Assembly (NCBI RefSeq): GCF_900111015.1
Contig: NZ_FOFS01000012.1
Coordinates: 124,001-188,000 of the forward strand
Source of the DNA: Solimonas aquatica
Lineage (GTDB): Bacteria > Pseudomonadota > Gammaproteobacteria > Nevskiales > Nevskiaceae
Length of the DNA: 64,000 nt
Direction of reading: 5' to 3'
Part shown: positions 1 through 8,520 of the stretch, piece after piece
How positions within the stretch are numbered: the first letter of the stretch is position 1
Layout of the letters: each line of letters opens with the position of its first letter
Made by a program: the position numbers and the translations under genes
Notes under the pieces: generated by a model
Database searches by the model: none
Seen by the model: the letters and a program-made list of their open reading frames with translations, nothing else
What the model was told of the DNA's origin: nothing

Positions 1-381
1 CTCGCCGTGGCCGGCATCTTCTTCATGATGGGCGCGCCGTTTGCCGGTGCCCTGGAAGTGATCGTCTACGCCGGCGCGATCATGGTGCTGTTCGTGTTCG
101 TGGTGATGATGCTCAACCTCGGGCAGGCCACCGTCGATCAGGAACGCCACTGGATCCAGATGCGCTACTGGGTGGGGCCGGGGCTGCTCTCGGCGATTCT
201 GCTCGCCGGACTGCTGTTCGTACTGGGCAACGGCGGCACGCATCCGATGAGCATGACCGAGGTCAGCGCCAAGCAGGTGGGCATCCATCTGTTCGGACCT
301 TATCTGCTGGCGGTGGAACTGGCGTCGATGCTGCTGCTGGCAGCACTGGTGGCGGCCTACCACCTCGGCAAGCACGACTAA
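1..381 (+). CDS. nuoJ: NADH-quinone oxidoreductase subunit J, 5'-truncated by window edge
   Basis: Membrane subunit of proton-pumping complex I. The reading frame is open from base 1 and ends with TAA at 379-381, so the N-terminal part lies outside the window. Visible is the family core (GAPFAGALEVIVYAGAIMVL, then FVFVVMML), which forms the conserved helix near the quinone module, followed by two more hydrophobic segments and a short basic C-terminus. It lies 24 bases before nuoK in the usual nuoJ-K-L-M-N order. Identification rests on the signature helix and the context; the true start is not visible. Confidence 0.95.
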   Translation, partial: LAVAGIFFMMGAPFAGALEVIVYAGAIMVLFVFVVMMLNLGQATVDQERHWIQMRYWVGPGLLSAILLAGLLFVLGNGGTHPMSMTEVSAKQVGIHLFGPYLLAVELASMLLLAALVAAYHLGKHD

Positions 382-405
382 GCGATACGCACGGGAATAG
401 GGACG

Positions 406-729
406 ATGGAAACGACTGGGTTGGTGACAATCCCGATGGAGCACGGCCTGATTCTGGCCGCGATCCTCTTCGTGCTGGGCTTAACCGGCGTGATGGTTCG
501 GCGCAACATCCTGTTCATGCTGATGTCGCTGGAAGTGATGATGAATGCCGCGGCACTGGCCTTCGTCACCGCCGGCGCCCGCTGGCAGCAGGCTGACGGC
601 CAGATCATGTTCATCCTGGTGCTGACGCTGGCGGCCTCCGAGGCCTCCGTGGGTCTGGCCATTCTCATGCAGCTGTATCGGCGCTTCCACACCCTGGACG
701 TCGATGCCGCATCCGAACTGAAAGGGTGA
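406..729 (+). CDS. nuoK: NADH-quinone oxidoreductase subunit K
   Basis: Small three-helix antiporter-like subunit of complex I (107 residues against about 100 in E. coli). The two membrane glutamates needed for proton transfer are present as E43 (in SLEVMMN) and E79 (in AASEASVG). Their spacing of 36 matches E36 and E72 of the E. coli protein. The ATG at 406 is preceded by an AGGGA ribosome site. An internal ATG at 436 would give a shorter form. The gene stops 7 bases before the first of two tandem small reading frames that separate it from nuoL. Confidence 0.96.
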   Translation: METTGLVTIPMEHGLILAAILFVLGLTGVMVRRNILFMLMSLEVMMNAAALAFVTAGARWQQADGQIMFILVLTLAASEASVGLAILMQLYRRFHTLDVDAASELKG

Positions 730-734
730 GGGCG

Positions 735-972
735 CAATGAAAGCAAAGCTTTCATTGCGCCCGAACGCACGGCCAGGGATGGCCGGGCCGGGGCTCGAGT
801 TGCCGGCGAAGGTCGCGCCACGGATGGCCGCAACAATGAATTGGGAAAGCCACCAATGAAAGCAAAGCTTTCATTGCGCCCGAACGCACGGCCAGGGATG
901 GCCGGGCCGGGGCTTGAGTTGCCGGCGAAGGTCGCGCCACGGACGGCTACACATACGAATAGGGAAGCCCAC
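735..972 (+). repeat. Two perfectly abutting 119-bp tandem units with palindromes, between nuoK and nuoL
   Basis: Unit 1 is 735-853 and unit 2 is 854-972, with no spacer. About 108 of 119 positions match by eye. The first 85 or so bases differ at one site, and most mismatches lie in the last 30 bases. Each unit opens with a perfect hairpin (10-bp arms CAATGAAAGC/GCTTTCATTG, loop AAA; 735-757 and 854-876), followed by a smaller palindrome CGGCCA-GGGA-TGGCCG. The unit tail resembles the sequence just before nuoL, including its ribosome site, so the duplication probably copied the nuoL leader. It could be a REP-like element or a duplicated coding unit (see the two small reading frames). Confidence 0.9.
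737..859 (+). CDS. Possible 40-residue small protein, repeat copy 1
   Basis: Unrecognised. ATG at 737 follows a GAGGGCG ribosome-site-like stretch 7 bases after the nuoK stop. The frame reads MKAKLSLRPNARPGMAGPGL and continues to TGA at 857-859. That stop overlaps the ATG of the second copy (ATGA). The peptide is basic, rich in Pro and Gly, and has no clear membrane segment. The first 29 codons of the two copies differ by one synonymous change (CTC/CTT). Coding is inferred only from the start-stop coupling, and a non-coding palindromic repeat remains at least as likely. Confidence 0.3.
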   Translation: MKAKLSLRPNARPGMAGPGLELPAKVAPRMAATMNWESHQ

Positions 973-975
973 TGA
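856..975 (+). CDS. Possible 39-residue small protein, repeat copy 2
   Basis: Second copy of the small frame. ATG at 856 is preceded by GGGAAAG (844-850), and TGA at 973-975 shares its final A with the nuoL ATG (TGATG), as in true coupled operon genes. The first 29 residues equal copy 1, and the C-terminal ten or so have diverged. No known domain is recognised. If translated, ribosomes would pass from nuoK through both small frames into nuoL. If not, the overlap is a by-product of duplicating the nuoL leader. Confidence 0.3.
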   Translation: MKAKLSLRPNARPGMAGPGLELPAKVAPRTATHTNREAH

Positions 976-2837
976 TGCATCTCCTCTTTCTCGTCTTCCT
1001 GCTGCCGCTGCTCGGCTTCGTCACCCTGGCCCTGGGCCGCACGCGCATCTCCGAGAACGGCGGTGCGGTGATTGGCGTCGGCAGTGTCGGTCTGGCCGCC
1101 GCGATCACCGGCTTCATCGCCACGCAGTTCTATCAGCTGCCGGCCGGTGAGTCCTATACCCAGGTGCTGTGGACCTGGATGAACGTCGATGGCTTTGTGC
1201 CGCGCTTTGCCCTGCGCCTGGATCAGCTGTCGATGCTGATGATGTGCGTGATCACGGGCGTGGGCTTCTTCATCCACCTGTTCGCGTCCTGGTACATGCG
1301 CGGCGACGAGGCCTATACCCGCTTCTTCGCCTACATGAATCTGTTCGTGGCCAGCATGCTGTTCCTGGTGCTGGGCGACAACCTGCTGTTCCTGTACTTC
1401 GGCTGGGAAGGCGTGGGTCTGGCCTCCTATCTGCTGATCGGCTTCTGGTATCAGGACGCCGCCAACGGCGCGGCCGCGCGCAAGGCCTTCGTGGTCACCC
1501 GCGTTGGCGACACTTTCATGGCCATCGGCCTGTTCATTCTCTTCCATGCCCTGGGCACGCTGGAGATCCAGGAGATCCTCCGGCTGGCGCCGCAGCACTG
1601 GCAGGCCGGTGATCCGCAGCTGACGGCGGCGGCGCTGCTGCTGCTGGGCGGCGCGGTGGGCAAGTCGGCACAGCTGCCGCTGCAGACCTGGCTGCCGGAT
1701 GCCATGGCCGGTCCCACCCCGGTCTCGGCGCTGATTCACGCCGCCACCATGGTCACCGCCGGTGTGTACCTGATCGCGCGCACGCATGTGCTGTTCGAAC
1801 TCTCGCCGCTGGCGATGTCGGCGGTGGGCTGGACCGGCGGTGTGACGCTGCTGATGGCGGGCTTCATTGCGCTGACGCAGAGCGACATCAAGAAGATTCT
1901 CGCCTACTCGACCATGTCGCAGATCGGCTACATGTTCCTGGCGCTGGGCGCGGGCGCTTACCAGCCGGCGGTGTTCCATCTGATGACGCACGCCTTCTTC
2001 AAGGCGCTGCTGTTCCTCTCGGCCGGTTCGGTGATTCTGGCCTGCCATCACGAGCAGGACATCTTCAAGATGGGCGGTCTGCGCAAGCAGATTCCCTTCA
2101 CCTTCTGGGTGTTCCTGATCGGCTCGCTGGGTCTGGTGGCCTTCCCGCTGACCTCGGGTTTCTTCTCCAAGGACCAGATCCTGTTCCAGGCCTGGGCCTA
2201 TGGCCACCAGCATCTGTACTGGATGGGGCTGGCCGGCGCCTTCATGACCGGTCTGTACACCTTCCGCCTGATCTTCATCGCCTTCTTCGGCCCCACGCAG
2301 TTTGAAAGGACGGGGCACGGCCATGAGATTCACAAGCCGCACGGTGCCGATCACGGCCTGCCGCTGGCGGTGCTGGCGGTGGCGGCGCTGCTGGGCGGCT
2401 TCATCCACATCCCGCTGGACAGCGTGCTGCCGCAGCCGGCCATCGGCGAGGCGCAGGAACACGCCGAGCATGCGCTGGCCCTGCGTTCGGTGCTGGTGTC
2501 CTTTGCCGGCATCGCCCTGGCCTGGTTCTTCTTCCTGAAGAATCGCGGCCTGGCCGAGGCGATCAAGACCAGCGGCGTGGGCAATCTGCTGTTCCGCTGG
2601 TGGCGCGCCGCCTTCGGCTTCGACTGGCTCTACGACAAGCTGTTCGTGAAGCCGTATCTGTTCATTGTCCACATCAACCGTCATGACGTGGCCGACCAGC
2701 TGATCGGTCTGCTGCCGCAACTCACCATGGGCGCCAATACCGAACTCGCCGGCACGCAGAACGGCCGCCTGCGCTGGTACGCCGCAGCCACCGCTGCGGG
2801 CGCCATCCTCGTCATCGCCGCCGTGATCGTCCTATGA
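975..2837 (+). CDS. nuoL: NADH-quinone oxidoreductase subunit L
   Basis: Distal antiporter-like proton-pumping subunit of complex I, inner membrane, 620 residues (family about 610). Key residues fall almost exactly at E. coli positions: E145 in GWEGVG, K230 in VGKSAQ before the PLQTWLPDAM signature, H335 and H339 in VFHLMTHAFFK, and K399 in GFFSKDQ. The C-terminal part contains the amphipathic connecting helix and a final membrane segment. The start is preceded by AGGGAAG. The last codons overlap the nuoM start (ATGA, 2834-2837), indicating coupling. Confidence 0.97.
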   Translation: MHLLFLVFLLPLLGFVTLALGRTRISENGGAVIGVGSVGLAAAITGFIATQFYQLPAGESYTQVLWTWMNVDGFVPRFALRLDQLSMLMMCVITGVGFFIHLFASWYMRGDEAYTRFFAYMNLFVASMLFLVLGDNLLFLYFGWEGVGLASYLLIGFWYQDAANGAAARKAFVVTRVGDTFMAIGLFILFHALGTLEIQEILRLAPQHWQAGDPQLTAAALLLLGGAVGKSAQLPLQTWLPDAMAGPTPVSALIHAATMVTAGVYLIARTHVLFELSPLAMSAVGWTGGVTLLMAGFIALTQSDIKKILAYSTMSQIGYMFLALGAGAYQPAVFHLMTHAFFKALLFLSAGSVILACHHEQDIFKMGGLRKQIPFTFWVFLIGSLGLVAFPLTSGFFSKDQILFQAWAYGHQHLYWMGLAGAFMTGLYTFRLIFIAFFGPTQFERTGHGHEIHKPHGADHGLPLAVLAVAALLGGFIHIPLDSVLPQPAIGEAQEHAEHALALRSVLVSFAGIALAWFFFLKNRGLAEAIKTSGVGNLLFRWWRAAFGFDWLYDKLFVKPYLFIVHINRHDVADQLIGLLPQLTMGANTELAGTQNGRLRWYAAATAAGAILVIAAVIVL

Positions 2838-4363
2838 TTCTGCTCTGGCTGATTCTGATTCCTTTCATCGGCGGCCTGCTGAGCTGGCAGGGCGAGCGCT
2901 TCGTCGGTCGCGGCTTCCCGCGCTGGGTGGCGCTGCTGACCATGCTCTTCGCGCTGGGCATCTCGGTCTGGCTCTGGGTGGTCGGCGACTACTCGCTGCC
3001 GGCGGTGGGCGGCAAGCCGCAGTGGACCATCGAATACCAGGCGAGCTGGATTCCGCGCTTCGGCATCTCCCTGCATCTGGCGATGGACGGCCTGGCGCTG
3101 CTGCTGGTGGTGCTGACCAATCTGCTGGGCGTGATGGCGGTGGCCTGCTCCTGGCGTGAAATCGAACGCAACGTCGGCTTCTTCCATCTGAACCTGCTGT
3201 GGAACCTGGGCGGCGTGGTCGGCGTGTTCCTCACGCTGGACCTGTTCCTGTTCTTCTTCCTCTGGGAAATGATGCTGGTGCCGATGTACTTCCTGATCGC
3301 GCTCTGGGGCCATAACGCCCCGGGCGGCAAGGGACGCATCTACGCGGCCACCAAGTTCTTCATCTTCACCCAGGCCTCGGGCCTGATCATGCTGCTGGCG
3401 ATTCTGGGTCTGGTGTTCGTGCACTACCAGCAGACCGGGCACTTCAGCTTCGACTACATGGACCTGCTGGGCATGTCCATGGCGCCTTCGGTGGAAATGC
3501 TGCTGATGCTGGGCTTCTTCATCGCCTTCGCGGTGAAGACGCCGATGGTGCCTTTCCATTCCTGGCTGCCGGACGCGCACTCGCAGGCGCCCACCGCCGG
3601 CTCGGTGGATCTGGCCGGCATCCTGCTCAAGACCGCTGCCTTCGGCATGCTGCGCTTCGCGCTGCCGCTGTTTCCCAATGCCTCGCATGCCTTTGCGCCG
3701 GTGGCGATGGGCTTCGGCGTGCTGGGCATCATCTACGGCGCGTTCATGTGCTTCTCGCAGAACGACATCAAGCGCCTGGTCGCCTATTCCTCGGTGAGCC
3801 ACATGGGCTTCGTGCTGGTCGGCGTGTACGCCGGCACCCAGCAGGCGCTGCAGGGTGTGGTGGTGCAGATGCTGGCGCATGGCCTTTCGGCCGGCGCGCT
3901 GTTCATCCTCTGCGGTGAAATCTACGAACGCATCCACACCCGCGAGCTGAGCCAGATGGGCGGCCTGTGGGCGCGCTTTCCGTATCTGCCGCCGATCGCC
4001 ATGTTCTTCGCTGCCGCCTCGCTCGGTCTGCCGGGCATGGGCAATTTCGTCGGCGAATTCCTGATTCTGCTCGGCAGCTGGAACATCGCGCCGCTGACCA
4101 CGGCGCTGGCCGCCACGGGCCTGGTGATGGGCGCGGTCTACACCCTGATTCTGGTGCAGCGCGCCTTCCACGGCGCTCCGGCCGCCGGTGCGCCGCCGCT
4201 CAAGGATCTGGGCCGGCGTGAGCTGGCGATGATGGGCGTGCTCATGCTGCTGCTGCTGGGCCTGGGCGTTTATCCGCAAACCGTGCTCAACACTTCCGCC
4301 TCCGCCATGCATCAGGTGCACACGATCTACAGTGCCGCGGCCGCCACCGGAGTGGCGCCATGA
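2834..4363 (+). CDS. nuoM: NADH-quinone oxidoreductase subunit M
   Basis: Middle antiporter-like subunit of complex I, 509 residues, many membrane helices. The pumping pair E145 (FLWEMMLVP) and K235 (AVKTPMVP) is present, followed by the conserved HSWLPDAHSQAPTAGSVDLA segment. Four-base overlaps with nuoL upstream and nuoM-nuoN downstream (ATGA at 4360) place it in a coupled operon. Nothing is unusual in length or sequence. Confidence 0.97.
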   Translation: MILLWLILIPFIGGLLSWQGERFVGRGFPRWVALLTMLFALGISVWLWVVGDYSLPAVGGKPQWTIEYQASWIPRFGISLHLAMDGLALLLVVLTNLLGVMAVACSWREIERNVGFFHLNLLWNLGGVVGVFLTLDLFLFFFLWEMMLVPMYFLIALWGHNAPGGKGRIYAATKFFIFTQASGLIMLLAILGLVFVHYQQTGHFSFDYMDLLGMSMAPSVEMLLMLGFFIAFAVKTPMVPFHSWLPDAHSQAPTAGSVDLAGILLKTAAFGMLRFALPLFPNASHAFAPVAMGFGVLGIIYGAFMCFSQNDIKRLVAYSSVSHMGFVLVGVYAGTQQALQGVVVQMLAHGLSAGALFILCGEIYERIHTRELSQMGGLWARFPYLPPIAMFFAAASLGLPGMGNFVGEFLILLGSWNIAPLTTALAATGLVMGAVYTLILVQRAFHGAPAAGAPPLKDLGRRELAMMGVLMLLLLGLGVYPQTVLNTSASAMHQVHTIYSAAAATGVAP

Positions 4364-5829
4364 GCTTCAGCAATACGCAATGGCTGGCGCTCTCGCCCTT
4401 CCTGCTGCTGTCGGCGGCCATCGTCGCCCTGATGCTGTCCATCGCCTTCAAGCGTCGCCACGACGGCAACGCGACCATGGCGGTGATCGGCCTGAACTGC
4501 ACCCTGGTGCTGATTCTGGTGCTCTTGCTGATCAGCAAGGGGCGCGTGGAGCTGACCCCGCTGCTGGTAGTGGACAACTACGCCCTGTTCTACGGGGCCA
4601 TCATCCTGATGACCACGCTGGCCACCGCCACGCTCTCGCACGCCTATCTGGACGGCTTCAAGGGCGAGCGTGAGGAGATGTATCTGCTGCTGGCGATTTC
4701 CGCGCTGGGCGGTCTGGTGCTGGCCTGCGCGCAGCACTTCGCCTCCTTGTTCATCGGCCTGGAAATCCTCAGCGTGCCGCTGTACGCGATGATCGCCTAC
4801 CCGGTGAAGAAGCGGCACTCGCTGGAAGGCGGCGTGAAATATCTGGTGCTCTCGGCAGTGGCCTCGGCCTTCATGCTGTTCGGCATCGCGCTGCTCTACT
4901 CGCAGGTGGGCAGCATGGGGTTTGCTGAAGTCGGCGCCTTCTTTGCGGCGCATGACTTCGAGCTGATCAGCAACCGCGTCGCCCTGCTGGGTGGCGCGCT
5001 GCTGCTGATCGCCATTGCCTTCAAGCTCTCGCTGGTGCCCTTCCATCTCTGGACGCCGGACGTCTACGAAGGCGCGCCCGCGCCGGTCACCAGCTATCTG
5101 GCCACGGCCTCCAAGACCGCGGTGTTCGCGGTGCTGCTGCGCTACTTCGTGGAAGCCGGCGGCTATCACCAGACCGCGCTGATCGAGGTGCTGGCGGTTC
5201 TGGCCTTCGTCTCGATTCTGGTCGGCAACGTGCTGGCGGTGCGCCAGAACAACGTCAAGCGCATGATGGCCTACTCCTCCATCGCGCACTTCGGTTACTG
5301 CATGGTGGCCCTGGTGGCCGGCGGCCCGCTGGCGGTGGAGGCGGTGGGTGCATACCTGCTGTCCTATGTCATCACCACCCTGGGCGCCTTCGGTGTGCTG
5401 ACGCTCACCTCCAGCCCCATGGGCGACCGCGACGCCGATCTCAACTACGACTATCGCGGCCTGTTCTGGCGCCGGCCGTATCTGGCTTCGATCATGACCG
5501 CGATGCTGCTCTCGCTGGCGGGCATTCCCGCCACCGCCGGCTTCATCGGCAAGTTCTATGTGATTGCCGCCGGTCTGGACGCCAAGCTGTGGTGGCTGCT
5601 GGGCGCCGTGGTGGTGGGCAGCGCCATCGGCCTGTACTACTACCTGCGCCTACTGATTGCCATGTTCCTGCTCGACCCGGCGCGCCATCGCTTCAGTGCG
5701 GCGCTGGACTGGGCGCAGCATGTGGGCGGCATCATGGTGCTGCTGCTGACCCTGGCCATGATGGGCATGGGTCTGTTCCCGCAGCCCTTCATCGATCTGA
5801 TCCGCCACGCCGCGCTGCAGCCCGGTTGA
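4360..5829 (+). CDS. nuoN: NADH-quinone oxidoreductase subunit N
   Basis: Proximal antiporter-like subunit of complex I, 489 residues. E135 in FIGLEILSVPLYA and K222 in FKLSLVPFHLWTPDVYEGAP correspond to the conserved glutamate and lysine of the first half-channel. This is the last gene of the nuo operon. Its TGA is followed after 11 bases by a strong hairpin at 5841-5875. Complex I would couple NADH oxidation to quinone reduction and proton export. Confidence 0.97.
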   Translation: MSFSNTQWLALSPFLLLSAAIVALMLSIAFKRRHDGNATMAVIGLNCTLVLILVLLLISKGRVELTPLLVVDNYALFYGAIILMTTLATATLSHAYLDGFKGEREEMYLLLAISALGGLVLACAQHFASLFIGLEILSVPLYAMIAYPVKKRHSLEGGVKYLVLSAVASAFMLFGIALLYSQVGSMGFAEVGAFFAAHDFELISNRVALLGGALLLIAIAFKLSLVPFHLWTPDVYEGAPAPVTSYLATASKTAVFAVLLRYFVEAGGYHQTALIEVLAVLAFVSILVGNVLAVRQNNVKRMMAYSSIAHFGYCMVALVAGGPLAVEAVGAYLLSYVITTLGAFGVLTLTSSPMGDRDADLNYDYRGLFWRRPYLASIMTAMLLSLAGIPATAGFIGKFYVIAAGLDAKLWWLLGAVVVGSAIGLYYYLRLLIAMFLLDPARHRFSAALDWAQHVGGIMVLLLTLAMMGMGLFPQPFIDLIRHAALQPG

Positions 5830-5840
5830 TCCCGGTCATG

Positions 5841-5875
5841 AAAACCACCGGCCGCCTAGTGCGGCCGGTGGTTTT
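5841..5875 (+). terminator. Intrinsic terminator after the nuo operon
   Basis: Perfect 15-bp inverted repeat AAAACCACCGGCCGC / GCGGCCGGTGGTTTT with a 5-base loop CTAGT. The descending arm ends in TTTT and the ascending arm begins with AAAA, so it could act in both directions. Confidence 0.88.
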
Positions 5876-5932
5876 CGCATACCCTGAGTCCAAGATGCGG
5901 ACAAAGAGCCGCAGTAACAGGGATACGCGTGC

Positions 5933-6793
5933 ATGGCCGCTTCTGCAGTGATGGAAACCTTGCGTCGCCTCGGGCGGATACGCTCGCGGGATGAGCTGTA
6001 TCAGCGCATCGTCACCCCCGACATCGAGCATGCCATCGAGCGCATGCCCAAGCCGGTTGGCAGCTTTGGTTACGATGCCTGGGGTTACAACGAGGATGCC
6101 GCCAAGATCGGCCTGGGCCTGATCCGCTGGCTCTACGAAAAATACTTCCGGGTCACCGCGCATGGCCTGGAGCACATTCCGGCGCAGGGCCGGGTGCTGG
6201 TGATTGCCAATCACTCCGGGCAGCTGCCCATGGACGGCCTGCTGATCGGTTATGCCATGGCCACCAATCCCAATGGCCCGCGTGCGCCGCGCGCCATGGT
6301 CGAACGCTTCTTTCCCACGGTGCCCTGGCTGGGCAGCATGCTCACCGGCATCGGCGCGGTGATCGGTGATCCGCTCAACTGCACCAAGATGCTGGAGCAG
6401 GACGAGGCGGTGATCGTGTTTCCCGAGGGCGTGCGCGGCTCGGGCAAGCTCTACAAGCAGCGCTATCAGCTGCAGCGCTTCGGCAACGGCTTTTTGCACA
6501 TGGCGATGAACTGCCATGCGCCCATCGTGCCGGTGGGGGTGGTGGGCTGCGAGGAGACCATGCCTTCGCTGGCCAATATCGCGCCGCTGGCCAAGCTGCT
6601 GGGCATTCCCTACGTGCCCTTGGGTCCGCTGCTGCCGCTGCCGGCGCGCGTGTATCTGAATTTCGGCGAGCCGATCATCTTCGACAGTGCGCCCTGCAGC
6701 GAGGAAGAGGTCACGGAGCGCGTGGAGCGGGTCAAGACCGCGATCCGGGAGCTGATTGATCGCGGGCTCAATGAGCGGACGAGCGTGTTTTGA
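5933..6793 (+). CDS. Lysophospholipid acyltransferase family protein (PlsC/MGAT-like)
   Basis: Predicted membrane-associated acyltransferase of glycerolipid metabolism, 286 residues. The catalytic block is NHSGQLPMD (H94, D101; the longer-spaced His-Asp motif seen in the MGAT-like subgroup rather than HX4D). The FPEGVRGS substrate block has E165. The N-terminal 70 residues form an extension with no recognised domain. ATG 5933 follows AGGGATA; a second ATG at 5951 is possible. It is followed in the same direction by an atypical SDR gene. A comparable acyltransferase/epimerase pairing is known in actinobacteria, but the acyl acceptor cannot be deduced here. Confidence 0.8.
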   Translation: MAASAVMETLRRLGRIRSRDELYQRIVTPDIEHAIERMPKPVGSFGYDAWGYNEDAAKIGLGLIRWLYEKYFRVTAHGLEHIPAQGRVLVIANHSGQLPMDGLLIGYAMATNPNGPRAPRAMVERFFPTVPWLGSMLTGIGAVIGDPLNCTKMLEQDEAVIVFPEGVRGSGKLYKQRYQLQRFGNGFLHMAMNCHAPIVPVGVVGCEETMPSLANIAPLAKLLGIPYVPLGPLLPLPARVYLNFGEPIIFDSAPCSEEEVTERVERVKTAIRELIDRGLNERTSVF

Positions 6794-6960
6794 TGCTGCG
6801 GTCTGCGTGCTCTGATCGTGGTCTGAGCCTGCCCTGTTCCCGGTTTCGTGCGCCTTCAGCGCCTGCTGCTCCCGAGCCGCCCCACGATTGCCCCGCCGGC
6901 CATCGGCGCCATTGGCGCAAGATCAAAGGCCAGCCAGTAAAAACATAGCCAGCACCCACC

Positions 6961-7929
6961 ATGCCCCACACCCGCAAAACCGTCCTCGTCACCGGCGCCG
7001 CCGGCTCGCTGGCCAAGCGCGTCATCGCGCGCCTGCATGGCAAGTATCAGGTGGTGGCGGTGGACTTCCGCCGCAAGGTCGAGACCGACGCGGATATCCA
7101 GTCCTACAAGGTCGCCACGCACAAGCGTGGTTTCGAGGATGTGTTCCGCAAGCACAAGATCGACGCGGTGCTGCACCTGGGCCGCATCTTCGCGCATGAG
7201 GATGACCGCATGCGCCGCTACAACGCCAATGTGCTGGGCAGTCGCCGCCTGTTCGAGCTCTGCCGCAAATACAAGGTGGGGCAGGTGCTGGTGCACTCCA
7301 CCTACTTCGTCTACGGCGCCTCGGCCTACAACCCTGCGCTGCTCGACGAGGACGCGCCGCTCAAGGCCAGCGAGCTGACCCAGGACCTGGTGGATTCGGT
7401 GGAGCTGGAAAACCTTGCCCAGATCTACCTCTGGAAGGCGCCGGAGCTGCATATCACCATCCTGCGCCCCTGCAATGTGCTGGGCCCGGGCGTGCGCAAC
7501 ACGATGTCGCTGCTGCTGTCACGGCCGCTGGTGCCGGTGCTGCTGGGCTTCTCGCCGCTGATGCAGTTCCTGCACGTGGACGACATGGCCGATGCCATCG
7601 TGCTGGCCTTCGAGCAGAACAAGCCGGGCATCTACAACGTGGCGCCGGAAGACTATGTGACCTATCAGGTGGCGGTGGAGCAGTGCGGCTGCCGCAAGCT
7701 GCCGGTGCCTTCGATTCCGCCGCTGCTGCCGAAGATGATCAGCGGCCTGCTCAACTGGAATGCCTTCTTCCCGCCGTACCTGATCAATTACTTCAAGTAT
7801 CCGGTGATCATCGACGGCCGCCTGTTCCGCGACACCTTCGGCTTCAAGCCCAAGCGCAATCTGAACGACATCTTCAGTTACTACCGCAAGCACAAGCTGC
7901 TCAACGCCAGTGCCCCGGCGCTGCGATAG
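6961..7929 (+). CDS. Extended/atypical SDR (NAD-dependent epimerase/dehydratase family)
   Basis: Rossmann-fold protein of 322 residues. The N-terminal nucleotide-binding loop TGAAGSLA (about residues 11-18) and an HSTYFVYG strand fit the extended SDR family, as does the LRPCNVLGPG segment. Where family members carry the catalytic YxxxK, this protein reads LVDSVELEN, so both Tyr and Lys appear to be missing. It may therefore bind NAD(P) without classical SDR chemistry. The preceding acyltransferase gene (167-base gap, same strand) suggests a lipid-related role; the substrate is unknown. Confidence 0.75.
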   Translation: MPHTRKTVLVTGAAGSLAKRVIARLHGKYQVVAVDFRRKVETDADIQSYKVATHKRGFEDVFRKHKIDAVLHLGRIFAHEDDRMRRYNANVLGSRRLFELCRKYKVGQVLVHSTYFVYGASAYNPALLDEDAPLKASELTQDLVDSVELENLAQIYLWKAPELHITILRPCNVLGPGVRNTMSLLLSRPLVPVLLGFSPLMQFLHVDDMADAIVLAFEQNKPGIYNVAPEDYVTYQVAVEQCGCRKLPVPSIPPLLPKMISGLLNWNAFFPPYLINYFKYPVIIDGRLFRDTFGFKPKRNLNDIFSYYRKHKLLNASAPALR

Positions 7930-8019
7930 CCGGGCTCTGCCCAGGCCATCGAAAAGATTCATTTCCCATTTGGCGACCCGCGGCTAGACTGCCGACTCAC
8001 TCGCAGCGGAAGAGACCTC

Positions 8020-8511
8020 ATGGCCAAGAGCAAGGACAAGACGCTGAAGATCGATATCGGCATCGGCAAGGATGAGCGCAAGGCGATTGCGGAAGGCTTG
8101 TCGCGCCTGCTGGCCGATGAGTACACCCTGTATCTGAAGACCCACAACTTCCACTGGAACGTCACGGGTCCGATGTTCAACACCCTGCACCTGATGTTCG
8201 AAACGCACTACACCGAAGCGGCGCTGGCCGTGGACCTGGTGGCCGAGCGCATCCGCGCCCTGGGCTTTCCGGCGCCCGGCACCTACCAGCAGTACGCGGC
8301 GCTGTCCTCCATCGAAGAGACCGAGGGGGTGCCGGAGGCCATGGCGATGGTGCGCCTGCTGGTGAAGGGACATGAGGCCTGCGCGCGTACCGCGCGCAGT
8401 GTGTTTCCGGTGGCGGAAGCCGCGCACGATGAGCCCAGCTGCGATCTGCTGACGCAGCGGCTGCAGCTGCACGAAAAAACCGCCTGGATGCTGCGTTCGC
8501 TGCTCGAATAA
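8020..8511 (+). CDS. dps: Dps-family DNA-binding ferritin-like protein
   Basis: Predicted dodecameric mini-ferritin that oxidises and stores iron and shields DNA during stress, 163 residues. The ferroxidase region [13 protein letters not shown] (H45), LHLMFE (H57, E61) and VDLVAE (D72, E76) matches the intersubunit iron site. The usual Asp equivalent to E. coli D67 is Glu here. The Lys-rich N-terminal tail ([10 protein letters not shown]) could bind DNA. A single gene on its own, likely stress-regulated, although no operator is recognisable in the 90-base upstream gap. Its stop is 9 bases from the next start. Confidence 0.93.
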   Translation: MAKSKDKTLKIDIGIGKDERKAIAEGLSRLLADEYTLYLKTHNFHWNVTGPMFNTLHLMFETHYTEAALAVDLVAERIRALGFPAPGTYQQYAALSSIEETEGVPEAMAMVRLLVKGHEACARTARSVFPVAEAAHDEPSCDLLTQRLQLHEKTAWMLRSLLE

Positions 8512-8520
8512 GGTGTGTGA

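Noticed and set aside
378-2720. 780-codon minus-strand open frame opposite nuoK-nuoL
   Set aside because: Composition is Gln/His/Arg-rich shadow of a GC-rich gene; nuoL on the plus strand is certain, and no domain is visible.
2681-4321. 546-codon minus-strand open frame opposite nuoM
   Set aside because: His/Gln-rich antisense artefact of high third-position GC.
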